From Arthrobacter sp. zg-Y820 (GTDB lineage: Bacteria; Actinomycetota; Actinomycetes; Actinomycetales; Micrococcaceae), in assembly GCF_030142155.1 (NCBI RefSeq), contig NZ_CP126247.1:1488001-1552000 (forward strand): DNA of 64,000 nucleotides. The letters are read 5' to 3'. A model generated the notes under the pieces. It was given only the letters and a program-made list of their open reading frames with translations, was not told the origin of the DNA and did not search any database. A program made the translations under genes and the position numbers. Below are positions 19,182 to 28,460 of this stretch, piece after piece. Every line of letters begins with the position of its first letter. Position 1 is the first letter of the stretch.

Positions 19182-19210
19182 GGCAGCACCCGGACGGGTC
19201 CGGGGCTGCC
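19182..19210. terminator. Convergent terminator DUF4193 / DUF3093
   Basis: GGCAGCACCCGGAC (19182-19195) pairs imperfectly with GTCCGGGGCTGCC (19198-19210), followed by TTCCCCCTT, in the gap between two convergent stops. Confidence 0.65.
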
Positions 19211-19239
19211 TTCCCCCTTGCCGGTTCGGGATGCGAAGG

Positions 19240-19704
19240 CTAGCTGCTGAGCGCCTGAACCAGGTCTTCGGGGTGGCGGGTGGACGTCAGCCAGTACGGG
19301 GTGCGGTCAGCGGGATCAGTGATTTCGATTCGGACCACCGGCGAAATCCAGCCGCGGAAACACATGAAGGCAGTGCCGTTGAGCCCGCGGCCGCGCTGGA
19401 ACGTCGCCTCGTCCCCGCGGAAGCCCTCCACCGTTCCGATGTAGCGCCGTTCGATTTCCGCCCGGCCCACCTGGAGGGTGTCGGCGGTAACCCGAATGAC
19501 GGGCGTGCTGACCAGCAGCATGGTGGTAATGATGATCAACACGACAACGGCAGCGATGATCCCGGCCTCCAAGCTCACCGGCAGGAGGACGAGGATGCTT
19601 GCGCACGAGGCAAAGAGGACGAGCAGCCAGACGCCGAACGAGGGCAGGAGCCGCTCGGAGTACAGCACGGTGTCGGGGGACGTCTGGGCAGAGGGGGATG
19701 ACAT
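19240..19704 (-). CDS. DUF3093 membrane protein (Rv2698-like)
   Basis: 154 residues. Two adjacent hydrophobic segments (about 25-70: FGVWLLVLFASCASILVLLP and IIAAVVVLIIITTMLLV) form a hairpin in the membrane, followed by a PH-like cytosolic beta domain (about 75-150, ending TSTRHPEDLVQAL). ATG 19704 has GGAG 4 nt upstream; the frame back to 19734 lacks a ribosome site. Function unknown. Convergent to DUF4193 and divergent from dut, the same arrangement as in mycobacteria. Confidence 0.9.
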   Translation of the reverse strand: MSSPSAQTSPDTVLYSERLLPSFGVWLLVLFASCASILVLLPVSLEAGIIAAVVVLIIITTMLLVSTPVIRVTADTLQVGRAEIERRYIGTVEGFRGDEATFQRGRGLNGTAFMCFRGWISPVVRIEITDPADRTPYWLTSTRHPEDLVQALSS

Positions 19705-19926
19705 GACTCCAGCTTGGCACCTTTGGCCCGGCATTTCATCTTGGGGCCCGGCCGGGAGAAACGGGCCGCACGGCGTACGGAGAAGCGGCAGGAAAACGCG
19801 CTAAAGTGAGGTGCGGTATTCCCGGGCTACTTCCGGGGTGCGTGCGCGGCTCCCCGCGGGAAGCAACCCGCAGGAAGCAACCCGCAGGACCACACGAGGA
19901 TCACACGAGGGAAGTCGGAGACACCG

Positions 19927-20397
19927 GTGCTTGAAACAGCCCCCACTATGACCGTGCAGCTGAAAATGCTCGACGACGGGCTGGAACCGCCGTCGTACGC
20001 GCATCCCGGCGACGCCGGCGCCGACCTTCGCACGCGCATTGATTTTGTGCTGGAGCCGGGTGAGCGGCTGCTCGTTCCCACCGGGGTGGCACTGGCGCTT
20101 CCCTTCGGTTACGCGGCGTTCATTCATCCGCGCTCCGGCCTGGCCACAAAGCACGGCCTGACGGTGGTCAACGCTCCCGGAACTGTCGACGCCGGTTACC
20201 GCGGCGAGATCAGCGTTACGCTGCTGAATACCGACAAGTCCCGGCCGATCAGTCTGAACCGGGGGGACAGGATTGCCCAGATGGTGATCCAGCGGGTGGA
20301 GACGGCTTCGTTTGAGCTGGTGGACGAGCTGTCCGACTCCGTTCGCGGCACCGGCGGATTCGGTTCCACCGGCGGTTTTACAGCACTGCCTGCCTAG
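19927..20397 (+). CDS. dut: dUTP diphosphatase (dUTPase)
   Basis: 156-residue trimeric dUTPase, hydrolysing dUTP to dUMP and pyrophosphate. All five motifs are visible: PGDAGADLR (I), HPRSGLATKHG (II), NAPGTVDAGYRGE (III, with catalytic Asp), RGDRIAQMV (IV) and the C-terminal arm RGTGGFGSTGG (V). The start is taken as GTG 19927, which has GGAG 6 nt upstream; ATG 19948 (MTVQLKML) is the alternative. Followed 60 bp on by the DUF3710 gene in a likely operon through DUF3159. Confidence 0.95.
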   Translation: MLETAPTMTVQLKMLDDGLEPPSYAHPGDAGADLRTRIDFVLEPGERLLVPTGVALALPFGYAAFIHPRSGLATKHGLTVVNAPGTVDAGYRGEISVTLLNTDKSRPISLNRGDRIAQMVIQRVETASFELVDELSDSVRGTGGFGSTGGFTALPA

Positions 20398-20457
20398 AGC
20401 GGCTGTCCGGGGGGTCAGCAGTGTGCGGCCCTCCCTATGAGAGAGAGGAACCCGGTC

Positions 20458-21222
20458 ATGGCATTTGGGCGACTGAAGAAGAACAAGCAGGACAAGCAGG
20501 AACAAGACACGCAGGACCAGGAAGGTCCGGAACAGAACAGGCAGGGGAACGACGGCGCCAAGTCGCCGTCCGCCGCCGCCTCCGGCGCGGCTGAAGCCGA
20601 CGGCGGAACGCCCGCGACCGGCCCCTGGGATGCCGCGGACAAGCCGTCCGACGAGGGCTATGTTGACCTGGGTGCCCTGCGCATTGCCTCGGCCGATGGC
20701 CTTCAGCTGCGTCTTGAGGTGGAGGAGAAAACCCAGCGGGTGGTGGCAGTGACGCTGGACCTGGACGGATCGAGCCTGCAGCTGCAGGCCTTCGCTGCTC
20801 CGCGTTCCGAGACCCTGTGGGATGACATCCGCGGCCAGATCGGCACATCGGTGGGGTCGCAGGGAGGCACCGTAGATGAGCTCGACGGCGTTTTCGGCAC
20901 CGAGCTGCTGGCCAAGGTTCCGGCTCAGGCCCAGGACGGGTCCAAGGGATACCGAGTGGCCCGCTTTGTGGGCGTTGACGGTCCGCGCTGGTTCCTCCGC
21001 GGCGTGTTCGGCGGCCCCGCGGCCCTCGACCCGCAGGCTGCCGGTCCGCTGGAAGAGGTCTTCCGGAACGTCGTCGTCGTCCGAGGCGAGCAGCCGCTGC
21101 CGCCGCGGGACCTGCTGCAGCTGCGACTGCCGCGCGATGCTTCGCCGCTGCCGCGGGCCGCCGACGGCAGCGCCCGTCCCGGTCCGCCGAAGCGCGGACC
21201 CGAGATTACGACCATCGGCTGA
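20458..21222 (+). CDS. DUF3710 family protein (Rv2696c-like)
   Basis: 254 residues. A Lys/Gln/Glu-rich N terminus of about 60 residues (FGRLKKNKQDKQEQDTQDQ) precedes the DUF3710 domain (about 65-230) with the conserved ending PRWFLRGVFGGPAAL and PRDLLQLRLP. ATG 20458 was chosen with GAGAGAGGA 8 nt upstream. Function unknown; conserved neighbour of dut in actinobacteria, followed by an OB-fold gene after 4 nt. Confidence 0.92.
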   Translation: MAFGRLKKNKQDKQEQDTQDQEGPEQNRQGNDGAKSPSAAASGAAEADGGTPATGPWDAADKPSDEGYVDLGALRIASADGLQLRLEVEEKTQRVVAVTLDLDGSSLQLQAFAAPRSETLWDDIRGQIGTSVGSQGGTVDELDGVFGTELLAKVPAQAQDGSKGYRVARFVGVDGPRWFLRGVFGGPAALDPQAAGPLEEVFRNVVVVRGEQPLPPRDLLQLRLPRDASPLPRAADGSARPGPPKRGPEITTIG

Positions 21223-21226
21223 CCTG

Positions 21227-21586
21227 GTGCCCTCGAACCGCCCGGCCTCGCCGGGAAGCCGGGATGAGCCGGTCCCCGTCAGCGCTGTTCCGCAGCGCGG
21301 CCGTGTCTACAGCGGCGGCTATGTGCAGTCCATTACCGTGGTTCCGGCAACGGATCCGCCGCGTTTCACCGCCATGGTGGAGGACGTGGACGCGGTATAC
21401 CGCGACCCGATGTCCCGCAAGGTACAGCCGAAGGTCCGGCTGGTGTGGGTTGGCCAGCGCCGCGTTCCCGGAGTTGTTGCCGGCACCCGGCTCGCCTTCG
21501 AGGGCATGGTCAGCACGGTGGACAGCTACCCCACCATCTTTAATCCACGCTACGAAATTATCGGACGTCCGGAGAACGAGACATGA
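21227..21586 (+). CDS. OB-fold nucleic-acid-binding protein (Rv2694c-like)
   Basis: 119 residues. GTG 21227 is 4 nt after the DUF3710 stop and is the first plausible start; the frame further up overlaps that gene. The fold runs from VYSGGYVQSITVVPATDPPR through RLVWVGQRRVPGVVAGTRL to FNPRYEII, the five-strand OB pattern of this family. It may bind single-stranded nucleic acid, but no function is established. The stop overlaps the next start by 4 nt (ATGA), so translation of the two is coupled. Confidence 0.88.
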   Translation: MPSNRPASPGSRDEPVPVSAVPQRGRVYSGGYVQSITVVPATDPPRFTAMVEDVDAVYRDPMSRKVQPKVRLVWVGQRRVPGVVAGTRLAFEGMVSTVDSYPTIFNPRYEIIGRPENET

Positions 21587-22302
21587 CTGATCGAACCGGC
21601 AGCGAACTGCCCGACAGCCCGCAGGAGCCGTCCTTCGGCGACGTTGCCGGCGCCTACGCGGCCAAGGCCGGGGTGGAACGCGGCGATGACGGGCAAATCG
21701 ATGTCCTCAAGTCGGTCGGCGGAGTCCGCGGCCTGGCCGAGGCCATCGTCCCCGGGCTCCTGTTCACGCTGATCTTTACGCTCACATCCGGGCTGTATGT
21801 CTCATTGGGGGCGGCCGTGGCCTCGGCTGCCGTGTTCTCAGTGGCCAACCTGGTCCAGAAGCGCCCGTTGATGCAGTCCCTCACCGGAGTGATCGGCGTC
21901 GTGATCTGTGCCGTTGTGGCGCTGCGCAGCGGAAGCGGGACCGAGTTCTTCCTTCCCGGCTTCTTCCTCAACGCCGGCTACATCCTGGCGTTCATCGTGT
22001 CCATCGCCGTCCGCTGGCCCGTGGCCGGACTCCTGTTCGGCTTCATCCGGGGCGAGAACCTGGAATGGCACGCCGACCGCAAGCGGATCCGCGCCTATGC
22101 ACTGGCGACGTGGATCATCATTGCCGTGTTCGCGCTTCGGCTGGCCGTGCAGCTGCCGCTCTACCTGGCCGACAACGTGGCCGCGCTGGGCACGATGCGC
22201 CTGGCCATGGGCGTGCCGCTGTATGCGCTGGGCCTGTGGCTGGCGTGGATGGTTTCGCGCCCGCTGACGCCCCGGGACGTTTCGGAGCGCCAGCCCGGCT
22301 AA
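21583..22302 (+). CDS. DUF3159 integral membrane protein (Rv2693c-like)
   Basis: 239 residues with about six membrane helices, including EAIVPGLLFTLIFTLTSGLY, AAVASAAVFSVANLV and GVIGVVICAVVAL, then a C-terminal pair. An acidic cytosolic N terminus of about 35 residues precedes them. Function unknown. Last gene of the dut cluster, translationally coupled to the OB-fold protein. Convergent with the TrkA-like gene ending at 22342. Confidence 0.92.
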   Translation: MTDRTGSELPDSPQEPSFGDVAGAYAAKAGVERGDDGQIDVLKSVGGVRGLAEAIVPGLLFTLIFTLTSGLYVSLGAAVASAAVFSVANLVQKRPLMQSLTGVIGVVICAVVALRSGSGTEFFLPGFFLNAGYILAFIVSIAVRWPVAGLLFGFIRGENLEWHADRKRIRAYALATWIIIAVFALRLAVQLPLYLADNVAALGTMRLAMGVPLYALGLWLAWMVSRPLTPRDVSERQPG

Positions 22303-22341
22303 CTCAGTGCGGCCAACTCAGGCCGGCCAACTCAGGTCCGG

Positions 22342-23010
22342 CTAGCCGGGCCCGTCGGGGAGCAGCACCGCACGCAGCTGGTCCTCGGCCGCAATCGTGC
22401 AGATGAAGAACAGCTCATCCCCGGCTTCGATCACGTCATCGTTGCTCGGAGTGATCGGGGCATCGTCGCGCAGAATCGCCGTGACCGTGGTGTCCATCGG
22501 CCAGTCGATCGAACCGAGCGTCTTGCCGGTAAGCGGTGAATCCGCCGGAACCGTGAACTCCACCATGGAAGCCACTCCGCTCTGCAGTGTCAGCAGCCGC
22601 ACCAGGTCGCCCACTTCCACTGCCTCCTCCACCAGTGCGGTCATCAGGCGCGGAGTGTTCACGGCGACGTCGACGCCCCAGGAATCATCGAACATCCAGT
22701 CGTTCTTGGGGTTGTTCACCCGGCCCACCGTGCGGGCCACGCCGAATTCGCTCTTCGCCAGCAGCGACACCACCAGATTGACCTTGTCGTCACCGGTGGC
22801 GGAGACCATGACGTCGGCCTCGTCCAGATTGGCGTCCTTCAGAGTGGTCAGCTCGCACGCGTCACCGATGAGCCACTGGGCATCCACCAGCCCGCTTCGC
22901 GCCATCACCTCGGGCTTCTCATCGATGAGAAGGACCTGGTGGCGGTGCGAGAGGAGTTCCTTGGCAATCGAGGACCCGACGCTGCCGGCTCCGGCAATGA
23001 CGACTTTCAC
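22342..23010 (-). CDS. ceoC: TrkA-family potassium uptake regulator (CeoC-like)
   Basis: 222 residues. A Rossmann RCK_N/TrkA-N domain binds NAD(H) (MKVVIAGAGSVGSSIAKEL, GxGxxG at 7-12, acidic residue at strand 2 in LLIDEKPEV), followed by an RCK_C domain (about 135-215, VEFTVPADSPLTGKTLGSID). The family gates K+ transporters according to nucleotide or cyclic dinucleotide binding. The start ATG 23010 overlaps the stop of the paralogous upstream gene by 4 nt. No Trk/Ktr channel gene is in the window. Confidence 0.92.
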   Translation of the reverse strand: MKVVIAGAGSVGSSIAKELLSHRHQVLLIDEKPEVMARSGLVDAQWLIGDACELTTLKDANLDEADVMVSATGDDKVNLVVSLLAKSEFGVARTVGRVNNPKNDWMFDDSWGVDVAVNTPRLMTALVEEAVEVGDLVRLLTLQSGVASMVEFTVPADSPLTGKTLGSIDWPMDTTVTAILRDDAPITPSNDDVIEAGDELFFICTIAAEDQLRAVLLPDGPG

Positions 23011-23681
23011 TGGTTCTCCTTATAAGGCGGTACGGAGAGGATGCGGCTGATTTCGCTGGTGCGCTCCACGTTCATCATCGCGTGCAGCACGTCGCCCTGC
23101 TGGTAGCTGGTGTCGGGACGGGGGAGCGTTCCCTCGCCGAAGCGGGTGACATAGGCAATGCGGACCCCGGCTGCCTGTTCGATTCCGCTCAGCGTGGTGC
23201 CGAGCCAGCCCTCGTGCAGTGACAACTCGCCCAGGATCAGGCGGCCGGAGGACTCCCGGAAATCACCGTTGATGCTCTGCTCCGGCAGGATGCGCCGCAG
23301 CACCTGGTCCGCGCTCCACCGGACGGCGGCGACGGTGGGGATGCCAAGCCGCTGGTAGATCTCGGCGCGGCCGGGGTCGTAGATCCGGGCCACCACGTGC
23401 GGCACATGGAAGGTCTCGCGGGCGACGCGGGTGGCAAGAATGTTGGAATTATCACCCGAGGAAACGGCCGCAAAGGCGTACGCCTCCTTGATCCCCGCCT
23501 CAGTCAGGGTGGTGCGGTCAAAGCCGACGCCGGTGACCCTCCGGCCCGTGAAGGTGCTGCGCAGACGCCGGAAGGCCCTTTCATCCTGGTCAATGACGGC
23601 CACCGTGTGCCCGGCATTGTCCAGCGTGTGGGCCAGTGACACGCCAACGCGTCCACACCCCATGATGACGTAGTGGGCCAC
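23007..23681 (-). CDS. ceoB: TrkA-family potassium uptake regulator (CeoB-like)
   Basis: 224 residues, paralogue of the next gene. TrkA-N motif YVIMGCGRVGVSLAHTL with the following VIDQDERAFRRL, then an RCK_C domain (about 135-215, LGELSLHEGWLGTTLSGIE). GTG 23681 has GAGG upstream. The pair corresponds to ceoB-ceoC in mycobacteria and probably forms a hetero-oligomeric gating ring. In mycobacteria an APC permease gene lies between this gene and the RNA methyltransferase; here only 137 bp remain. Confidence 0.92.
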   Translation of the reverse strand: MAHYVIMGCGRVGVSLAHTLDNAGHTVAVIDQDERAFRRLRSTFTGRRVTGVGFDRTTLTEAGIKEAYAFAAVSSGDNSNILATRVARETFHVPHVVARIYDPGRAEIYQRLGIPTVAAVRWSADQVLRRILPEQSINGDFRESSGRLILGELSLHEGWLGTTLSGIEQAAGVRIAYVTRFGEGTLPRPDTSYQQGDVLHAMMNVERTSEISRILSVPPYKENQ

Positions 23682-23818
23682 CTGCTACCTCGGTTCCTGA
23701 TGATCGATAACGAAAAAAGCCAAAGCGCCAGCATAGACCCGCAGGCCCCGCGAATATGCACCGGCGCCGGGGCATGATGTGATGGTCTTTTAGGCTCCAT
23801 CAGGAAGTATCCGGCACT

Positions 23819-25129
23819 ATGACGACCGACACCACTCCATCCGAGATTGAACTCACCATCGGCGCCCCCGCCCACGGCGGCCATTTCGTGGCCCGCCACG
23901 AAGGACGCGTGGTCTTTGTCCGCCATGCCCTCCCCGGGGAGCGCGTCCGGGTCCGTCTGACCGACGCGGCCGACGGCGCCAGCTTCTGGCGTGCCGACGT
24001 CGTCGAGGTGCTCGAAGCAGCGCCCGGCCGGGTGGAGCACTTCTGGCCCGAGGCCGATGCGCTCCGCGCCGCCTCCCGCGGACGGCTGCCGGTGGGCGGC
24101 GCCGAATTCGGCCACATCGATCTGCCGACCCAGCGCGAACTCAAGGCGCAGATCTTCACCGAGCAGCTTCGCCGGCTGGCCAAGGACGACCGCGAGGTCA
24201 CCGTGGAGCCGGCGCTCGAGGAACGCGCCGACGGACTGCACTGGCGCACCCGGGCAAGCTTCTCGGTGGCTCCCGGCGGACGGCTGGCCATGCACGCCCA
24301 CCGTTCCGAGGAACTCATTCCGGTACAGCGCATGCCGCTGGCCGTGGAAGCCGTCAACAACCTGCAGCTCTGGGACATCGACTTCAGCGGGGTGTCCCGG
24401 GTCGAAGTGGCCATCCCGACCACCGGCGCGCCGCTGGTGCTGCTGATTCCGGCCGCCGGCGCCCACCCCAAGGCGCTGGGCCGCATCGCCTCCGCCCTGC
24501 CCGAAGGCACTTCCATCGCCTCCTGGGACCCCGAAACCTCCACCCTGAACCGCCTGCGCGGACGCACCTGGGTGCAGGAGAGCGTCGGCGGCCACGACTA
24601 CCGGGTCACCGGTGCCGGGTTCTGGCAGATCCACCGCAGCGCACCGCAAACGCTGGTCGGCGCCGTCCTGGACGGCCTGCAGATCCAGCCGGGGGAGCAG
24701 GTCGCCGACCTCTACGCCGGAGCGGGCCTCTTCACCGCACCGCTGGCCGACGCCGCCGGAGAAACCGGGCGCGTGCTGTCCGTCGAGGGTTCCCCGGCCG
24801 CGAGCCGGGATGCCCGCAAGAACCTGTTCTCCGCACCGCAGGTGGAAATCCTGCAGGGGCGCGTGGACAAGTCCCTGGCCGCCTACGAGGGCCGGCTCGA
24901 CGTCGTCCTGCTTGACCCGCCGCGCGTCGGAGCCGGCAAGGACGTGGTCGGCCAGATCGATGCCGCCGCTCCCCGCGCCGTCGGCTACGTCTCCTGCGAC
25001 CCGGCGTCCTTCGCCCGCGACCTGGGCTACTTCCAGGACCTGGGCTGGCAGCTCGACTCGCTGCGGGTCTTCGACCTGTACCCGCACACCCACCACATGG
25101 AATCCTTCGCGGTACTGACCCGCGCGTAA
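23819..25129 (+). CDS. TRAM-domain class I SAM-dependent RNA (uracil-5) methyltransferase
   Basis: 436-residue TrmA/RumA-type enzyme (Rv2689c-like). An N-terminal TRAM RNA-binding domain (about 8-70) precedes the catalytic domain: SAM motif DLYAGAGLFTAPLA (about 300), LLDPPRVGAGKDV (about 365) and the nucleophile Cys in GYVSCDPASFARDL (about 397). The four iron-sulfur cysteines of E. coli RlmD are not visible. The target (tRNA or rRNA uridine) cannot be decided. AGGAAGT lies upstream of ATG 23819. Divergent from ceoB. Confidence 0.92.
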   Translation: MTTDTTPSEIELTIGAPAHGGHFVARHEGRVVFVRHALPGERVRVRLTDAADGASFWRADVVEVLEAAPGRVEHFWPEADALRAASRGRLPVGGAEFGHIDLPTQRELKAQIFTEQLRRLAKDDREVTVEPALEERADGLHWRTRASFSVAPGGRLAMHAHRSEELIPVQRMPLAVEAVNNLQLWDIDFSGVSRVEVAIPTTGAPLVLLIPAAGAHPKALGRIASALPEGTSIASWDPETSTLNRLRGRTWVQESVGGHDYRVTGAGFWQIHRSAPQTLVGAVLDGLQIQPGEQVADLYAGAGLFTAPLADAAGETGRVLSVEGSPAASRDARKNLFSAPQVEILQGRVDKSLAAYEGRLDVVLLDPPRVGAGKDVVGQIDAAAPRAVGYVSCDPASFARDLGYFQDLGWQLDSLRVFDLYPHTHHMESFAVLTRA

Positions 25130-25171
25130 GGCGCGCAAGGGCAGGGTCTTCTGCCCGGAAGGCATATTTGG

Positions 25172-25202
25172 GAGGCGCCCGGCACCATGTGCCCGGCGCC
25201 TC
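25172..25202 (+). terminator. Hairpin after RNA methyltransferase
   Basis: GAGGCGCCCGGCA (25172-25184) and TGCCCGGCGCCTC (25190-25202) pair with one mismatch around a 5-nt loop, 42 nt after the stop. No T-tract follows. The rest of 25130-25453 holds no gene. Confidence 0.55.
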
Positions 25203-25382
25203 TCGGGCATGTTCGAAGGTCACAGGGGCGTGTAACGGATACTATAAGAGCAGTTGTGCAGATCCGCGCCGTGTTGGGGAGACTTCGCCTGCTTTTTTGC
25301 GGGAAAAGTTTTCAAACGGCAGGGGGTTTTCCGGCAGCGAAAATAGTCCACCATTTTCTCAGCCGTCCCTCGTGGTGTTCCG

Positions 25383-25430
25383 GTTAGGGAGTCCTAACTG
25401 GCACGCCGCGGACCGCTGGACAAAGATAAT
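25383..25430 (+). promoter_or_regulatory. Putative acnA promoter region with palindrome
   Basis: GTTAGG (25383-25388) and CCTAAC (25393-25398) form a palindrome with a 4-nt centre. A -10-like GATAAT lies at 25425-25430, 24 nt before the acnA ATG. The palindrome would sit near the -35 region, suggesting an operator; the bound regulator is unknown. Confidence 0.4.
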
Positions 25431-25453
25431 ACGGTGGCGAGAGGAGTCCTATT

Positions 25454-28279
25454 ATGACTAATGTGGACAGCTTCGGATCCAAAGGCGTACTAAACGTCGG
25501 CGGAAACGAATATGAAATTTTCCGGCTGAATTCCGTCGAAGGCGCAAAGAGCCTTCCGTTCAGCCTCAAGGTCCTGCTGGAGAACCTGCTGCGCACCGAA
25601 GATGGTGCCAACATCACCGCAGACCACGTACGCGCCCTGGCGCAGTGGGATGCCAACGCAGAGCCGAGCACCGAGATCCAGTTCACCCCCGCTCGGGTGA
25701 TCATGCAGGACTTCACCGGCGTTCCCTGCATTGTGGACCTGGCAACCATGCGTGAAGCAGTGGCGGAACTGGGCGGAGACCCCAAGCGGGTCAACCCCCT
25801 CGCGCCGGCCGAAATGGTCATTGACCACTCCGTCCAGATCGATGCCTTCGGTAACTCCGGCGCCCTTGAGCGCAATATGGAAATCGAATACCAGCGCAAC
25901 GGCGAGCGGTACCAGTTCCTTCGCTGGGGCCAGACGGCCTTTGACGACTTCAAGGTTGTTCCCCCGGGCATGGGCATTGTCCACCAGGTCAACATCGAGT
26001 ACCTGGCGCGCACCGTTATGACCCGCGAGGTGGACGGCGTCCTGCGCGCCTACCCCGACACCTGCGTCGGCACCGATTCCCACACCACCATGGTCAACGG
26101 CCTGGGCGTACTCGGCTGGGGCGTCGGCGGCATCGAAGCCGAAGCCGCCATGCTGGGCCAGCCCGTCTCCATGCTGATCCCGCGCGTCGTCGGCTTCAAG
26201 CTGACCGGCGAGATCCCGGCCGGCGCCACCGCTACCGACGTCGTGCTGACCATCACCGAAATGCTGCGCAAGCACGGTGTTGTCGGCAAGTTCGTCGAGT
26301 TCTACGGCGAAGGCGTCGGAGCCGTTCCCCTGGCCAACCGCGCCACCATCGGCAACATGAGCCCGGAATTCGGTTCCACCGCCGCCATGTTCCCGATCGA
26401 CGGCGTGACGCTGGATTACCTGCGCCTGACCGGCCGCTCCGACGAGAGCGTTGCCCTCGTCGAGGCGTACGCCAAGGAACAGGGCCTCTGGCACGACCCG
26501 TCCATCGAGATCCAGTACTCCGAGTACCTCGAGCTGGACCTGTCCACGGTGGTTTCCTCCATCGCCGGACCGAAGCGCCCGCAGGACCGCGTGGAGCTGA
26601 CCAACGCCAAGGAACAGTTCCGCAAGGACCTGAAGAACTACGTCAACGAAACGGTCGAAGCCGAGAGCGGCACCGTCGACGAGGCACTGGAAGAGACCTT
26701 CCCCGCCTCCGACGCCCCTTCCTTCAACGCCAATGCCACGCAGATCGAGGACAAGGAACACGATCTGGTGGAGAAGGCCGACGCTCCGGCCGAACGCTCC
26801 ACAAACTCGGTTCCGGTCACCATGGCCGATGGCCGCAGCTTCGAGCTGGACCACGGCGCCGTGTCGATCGCTTCGATCACGTCCTGCACCAACACGTCCA
26901 ACCCGTCGGTGATGATGGCAGCAGCAGTGCTGGCACGCAACGCCGTCGACAAGGGCCTTGCAACCCAGCCGTGGGTCAAGACCTCGATCGCTCCGGGTTC
27001 CAAGGTAGTCACCGACTACTACGAGAAGTCCGGCCTGATCCCGTACCTGGAGAAGCTCGGCTTCTTCGTCGTCGGCTACGGCTGCGCCACCTGCATTGGC
27101 AACTCCGGTCCCCTGGAAGAGGAAATCTCCACGGCGATCCAGGAAGCCGACCTCGCAGTGACCGCTGTGCTCTCCGGTAACCGCAACTTCGAAGGCCGGA
27201 TCAACCCGGACGTGAAGATGAACTACCTGGCCTCCCCGCCGCTGGTAGTCGCCTACGCCCTGGCCGGCACCATGGACTTCGACTTCGATGCTGACCCGCT
27301 GGGCCAGGACGAAGCCGGCAACGACATTTTCCTCAAGGACATCTGGCCGAACCCGGTCGAGGTCCAGGAAATCATCGACGCCTCCATCAACAAGGAGATG
27401 TTCAGCAACAGCTACGACACCATCTTCGAAGGCGACGACCGCTGGAAGTCCCTGCCCACCCCCGAAGGCGCAACCTTCGAGTGGGACCTGGAGTCCACCT
27501 ACGTGCGGAAGCCCCCGTACTTCGACGGCATGAAGGCACAGCCGGAGCCCGTCACGGACATCGAGGGCGCCCGCGTCCTGCTGAAGCTCGGCGATTCGGT
27601 CACCACCGACCACATCTCCCCGGCCGGTTCCTTCAAGTCCGACACCCCGGCAGGCCGCTACCTGCTGGAGCACGGCGTCGAGCGCAAGGACTTCAACTCC
27701 TACGGCTCGCGCCGAGGCAACCACGAAGTCATGATCCGCGGCACGTTCGCGAACATCCGCATCAAGAACCAGCTGCTCGACGGCGTTGAAGGCGGCTTTA
27801 CCCGCGACTTCAGCCAGGCCGAGGCACCCCAGGCTGCTGTTTACGATGCATCGGTCAACTACCAGGCCGCCGGCATTCCGCTGGTTGTCCTGGCGGGCAA
27901 GGAATACGGCTCCGGTTCCTCGCGTGACTGGGCTGCCAAGGGCACCGCACTGCTGGGCGTCAAGGCCGTCGTTGCCGAGAGCTACGAGCGGATCCACCGC
28001 TCCAACCTCATCGGCATGGGCGTTCTTCCGCTGCAGTACCCGGCCGGCGTCAACGCCGAGTCCCTGGGCCTGACCGGCACCGAAACCTTCGCGGTTTCCG
28101 GTGTGACCGAACTGAACAACGGCACCACGCCCAAGACCGTCACGGTCACGGCGACACCGGAAAACGGTGAAGCCATCACGTTCGAGGCCGTCCTGCGCAT
28201 CGACACCCCGGGTGAAGCCGACTACTACCGCAACGGCGGCATCCTGCAGTACGTACTGCGCCAGATCACCGCTAAGTAG
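25454..28279 (+). CDS. acnA: Aconitate hydratase A
   Basis: 941-residue iron-sulfur aconitase of the TCA cycle (citrate to isocitrate). The [4Fe-4S] cysteines are Cys478 in TSCTNTSN and Cys544/Cys547 in [14 protein letters not shown]. The C-terminal swivel domain contains [13 protein letters not shown] and the arginine motif [13 protein letters not shown] (about 815). An acidic insertion at about 395-450, before the catalytic cysteine region, is usual for actinobacterial enzymes, which are near 940 residues. GAGAGGAG precedes ATG 25454. Codon use is strongly biased, as expected of a highly expressed gene. A monocistronic unit bounded by hairpins. Confidence 0.97.
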   Translation: MTNVDSFGSKGVLNVGGNEYEIFRLNSVEGAKSLPFSLKVLLENLLRTEDGANITADHVRALAQWDANAEPSTEIQFTPARVIMQDFTGVPCIVDLATMREAVAELGGDPKRVNPLAPAEMVIDHSVQIDAFGNSGALERNMEIEYQRNGERYQFLRWGQTAFDDFKVVPPGMGIVHQVNIEYLARTVMTREVDGVLRAYPDTCVGTDSHTTMVNGLGVLGWGVGGIEAEAAMLGQPVSMLIPRVVGFKLTGEIPAGATATDVVLTITEMLRKHGVVGKFVEFYGEGVGAVPLANRATIGNMSPEFGSTAAMFPIDGVTLDYLRLTGRSDESVALVEAYAKEQGLWHDPSIEIQYSEYLELDLSTVVSSIAGPKRPQDRVELTNAKEQFRKDLKNYVNETVEAESGTVDEALEETFPASDAPSFNANATQIEDKEHDLVEKADAPAERSTNSVPVTMADGRSFELDHGAVSIASITSCTNTSNPSVMMAAAVLARNAVDKGLATQPWVKTSIAPGSKVVTDYYEKSGLIPYLEKLGFFVVGYGCATCIGNSGPLEEEISTAIQEADLAVTAVLSGNRNFEGRINPDVKMNYLASPPLVVAYALAGTMDFDFDADPLGQDEAGNDIFLKDIWPNPVEVQEIIDASINKEMFSNSYDTIFEGDDRWKSLPTPEGATFEWDLESTYVRKPPYFDGMKAQPEPVTDIEGARVLLKLGDSVTTDHISPAGSFKSDTPAGRYLLEHGVERKDFNSYGSRRGNHEVMIRGTFANIRIKNQLLDGVEGGFTRDFSQAEAPQAAVYDASVNYQAAGIPLVVLAGKEYGSGSSRDWAAKGTALLGVKAVVAESYERIHRSNLIGMGVLPLQYPAGVNAESLGLTGTETFAVSGVTELNNGTTPKTVTVTATPENGEAITFEAVLRIDTPGEADYYRNGGILQYVLRQITAK

Positions 28280-28323
28280 TAAGCAGCACCGCCGGAGTGC
28301 CGCTGCCGCGGCCTCCGGAGAAG

Positions 28324-28367
28324 AGAGCCCCGGCCGCCGAGTTTCGACTCAGCGGCCGGGGCTCTTT
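28324..28367 (+). terminator. Rho-independent terminator after acnA
   Basis: AGAGCCCCGGCCGC (28324-28337) pairs with GCGGCCGGGGCTCT (28352-28365), followed by TTTG. The loop itself forms GAGT-TTCG-ACTC, extending the stem to a UUCG tetraloop. A very stable terminator 45 nt after the stop. Confidence 0.9.
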
Positions 28368-28460
28368 GCCTGTTGTGGAACCGGGTGCCGCCCCGCAAGC
28401 GTTAGAGTTAAACCGTTGTGACGGTGTGCAGTGCCGTTGCCTGAAGCAGGGAGGCGCCCG

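Noticed and set aside
25383..25398. IdeR/DtxR iron box upstream of acnA
   Set aside because: Only the outer TTAGG/CCTAA words fit; the centre does not match the 19-bp consensus, so it is kept only as an unassigned palindrome.
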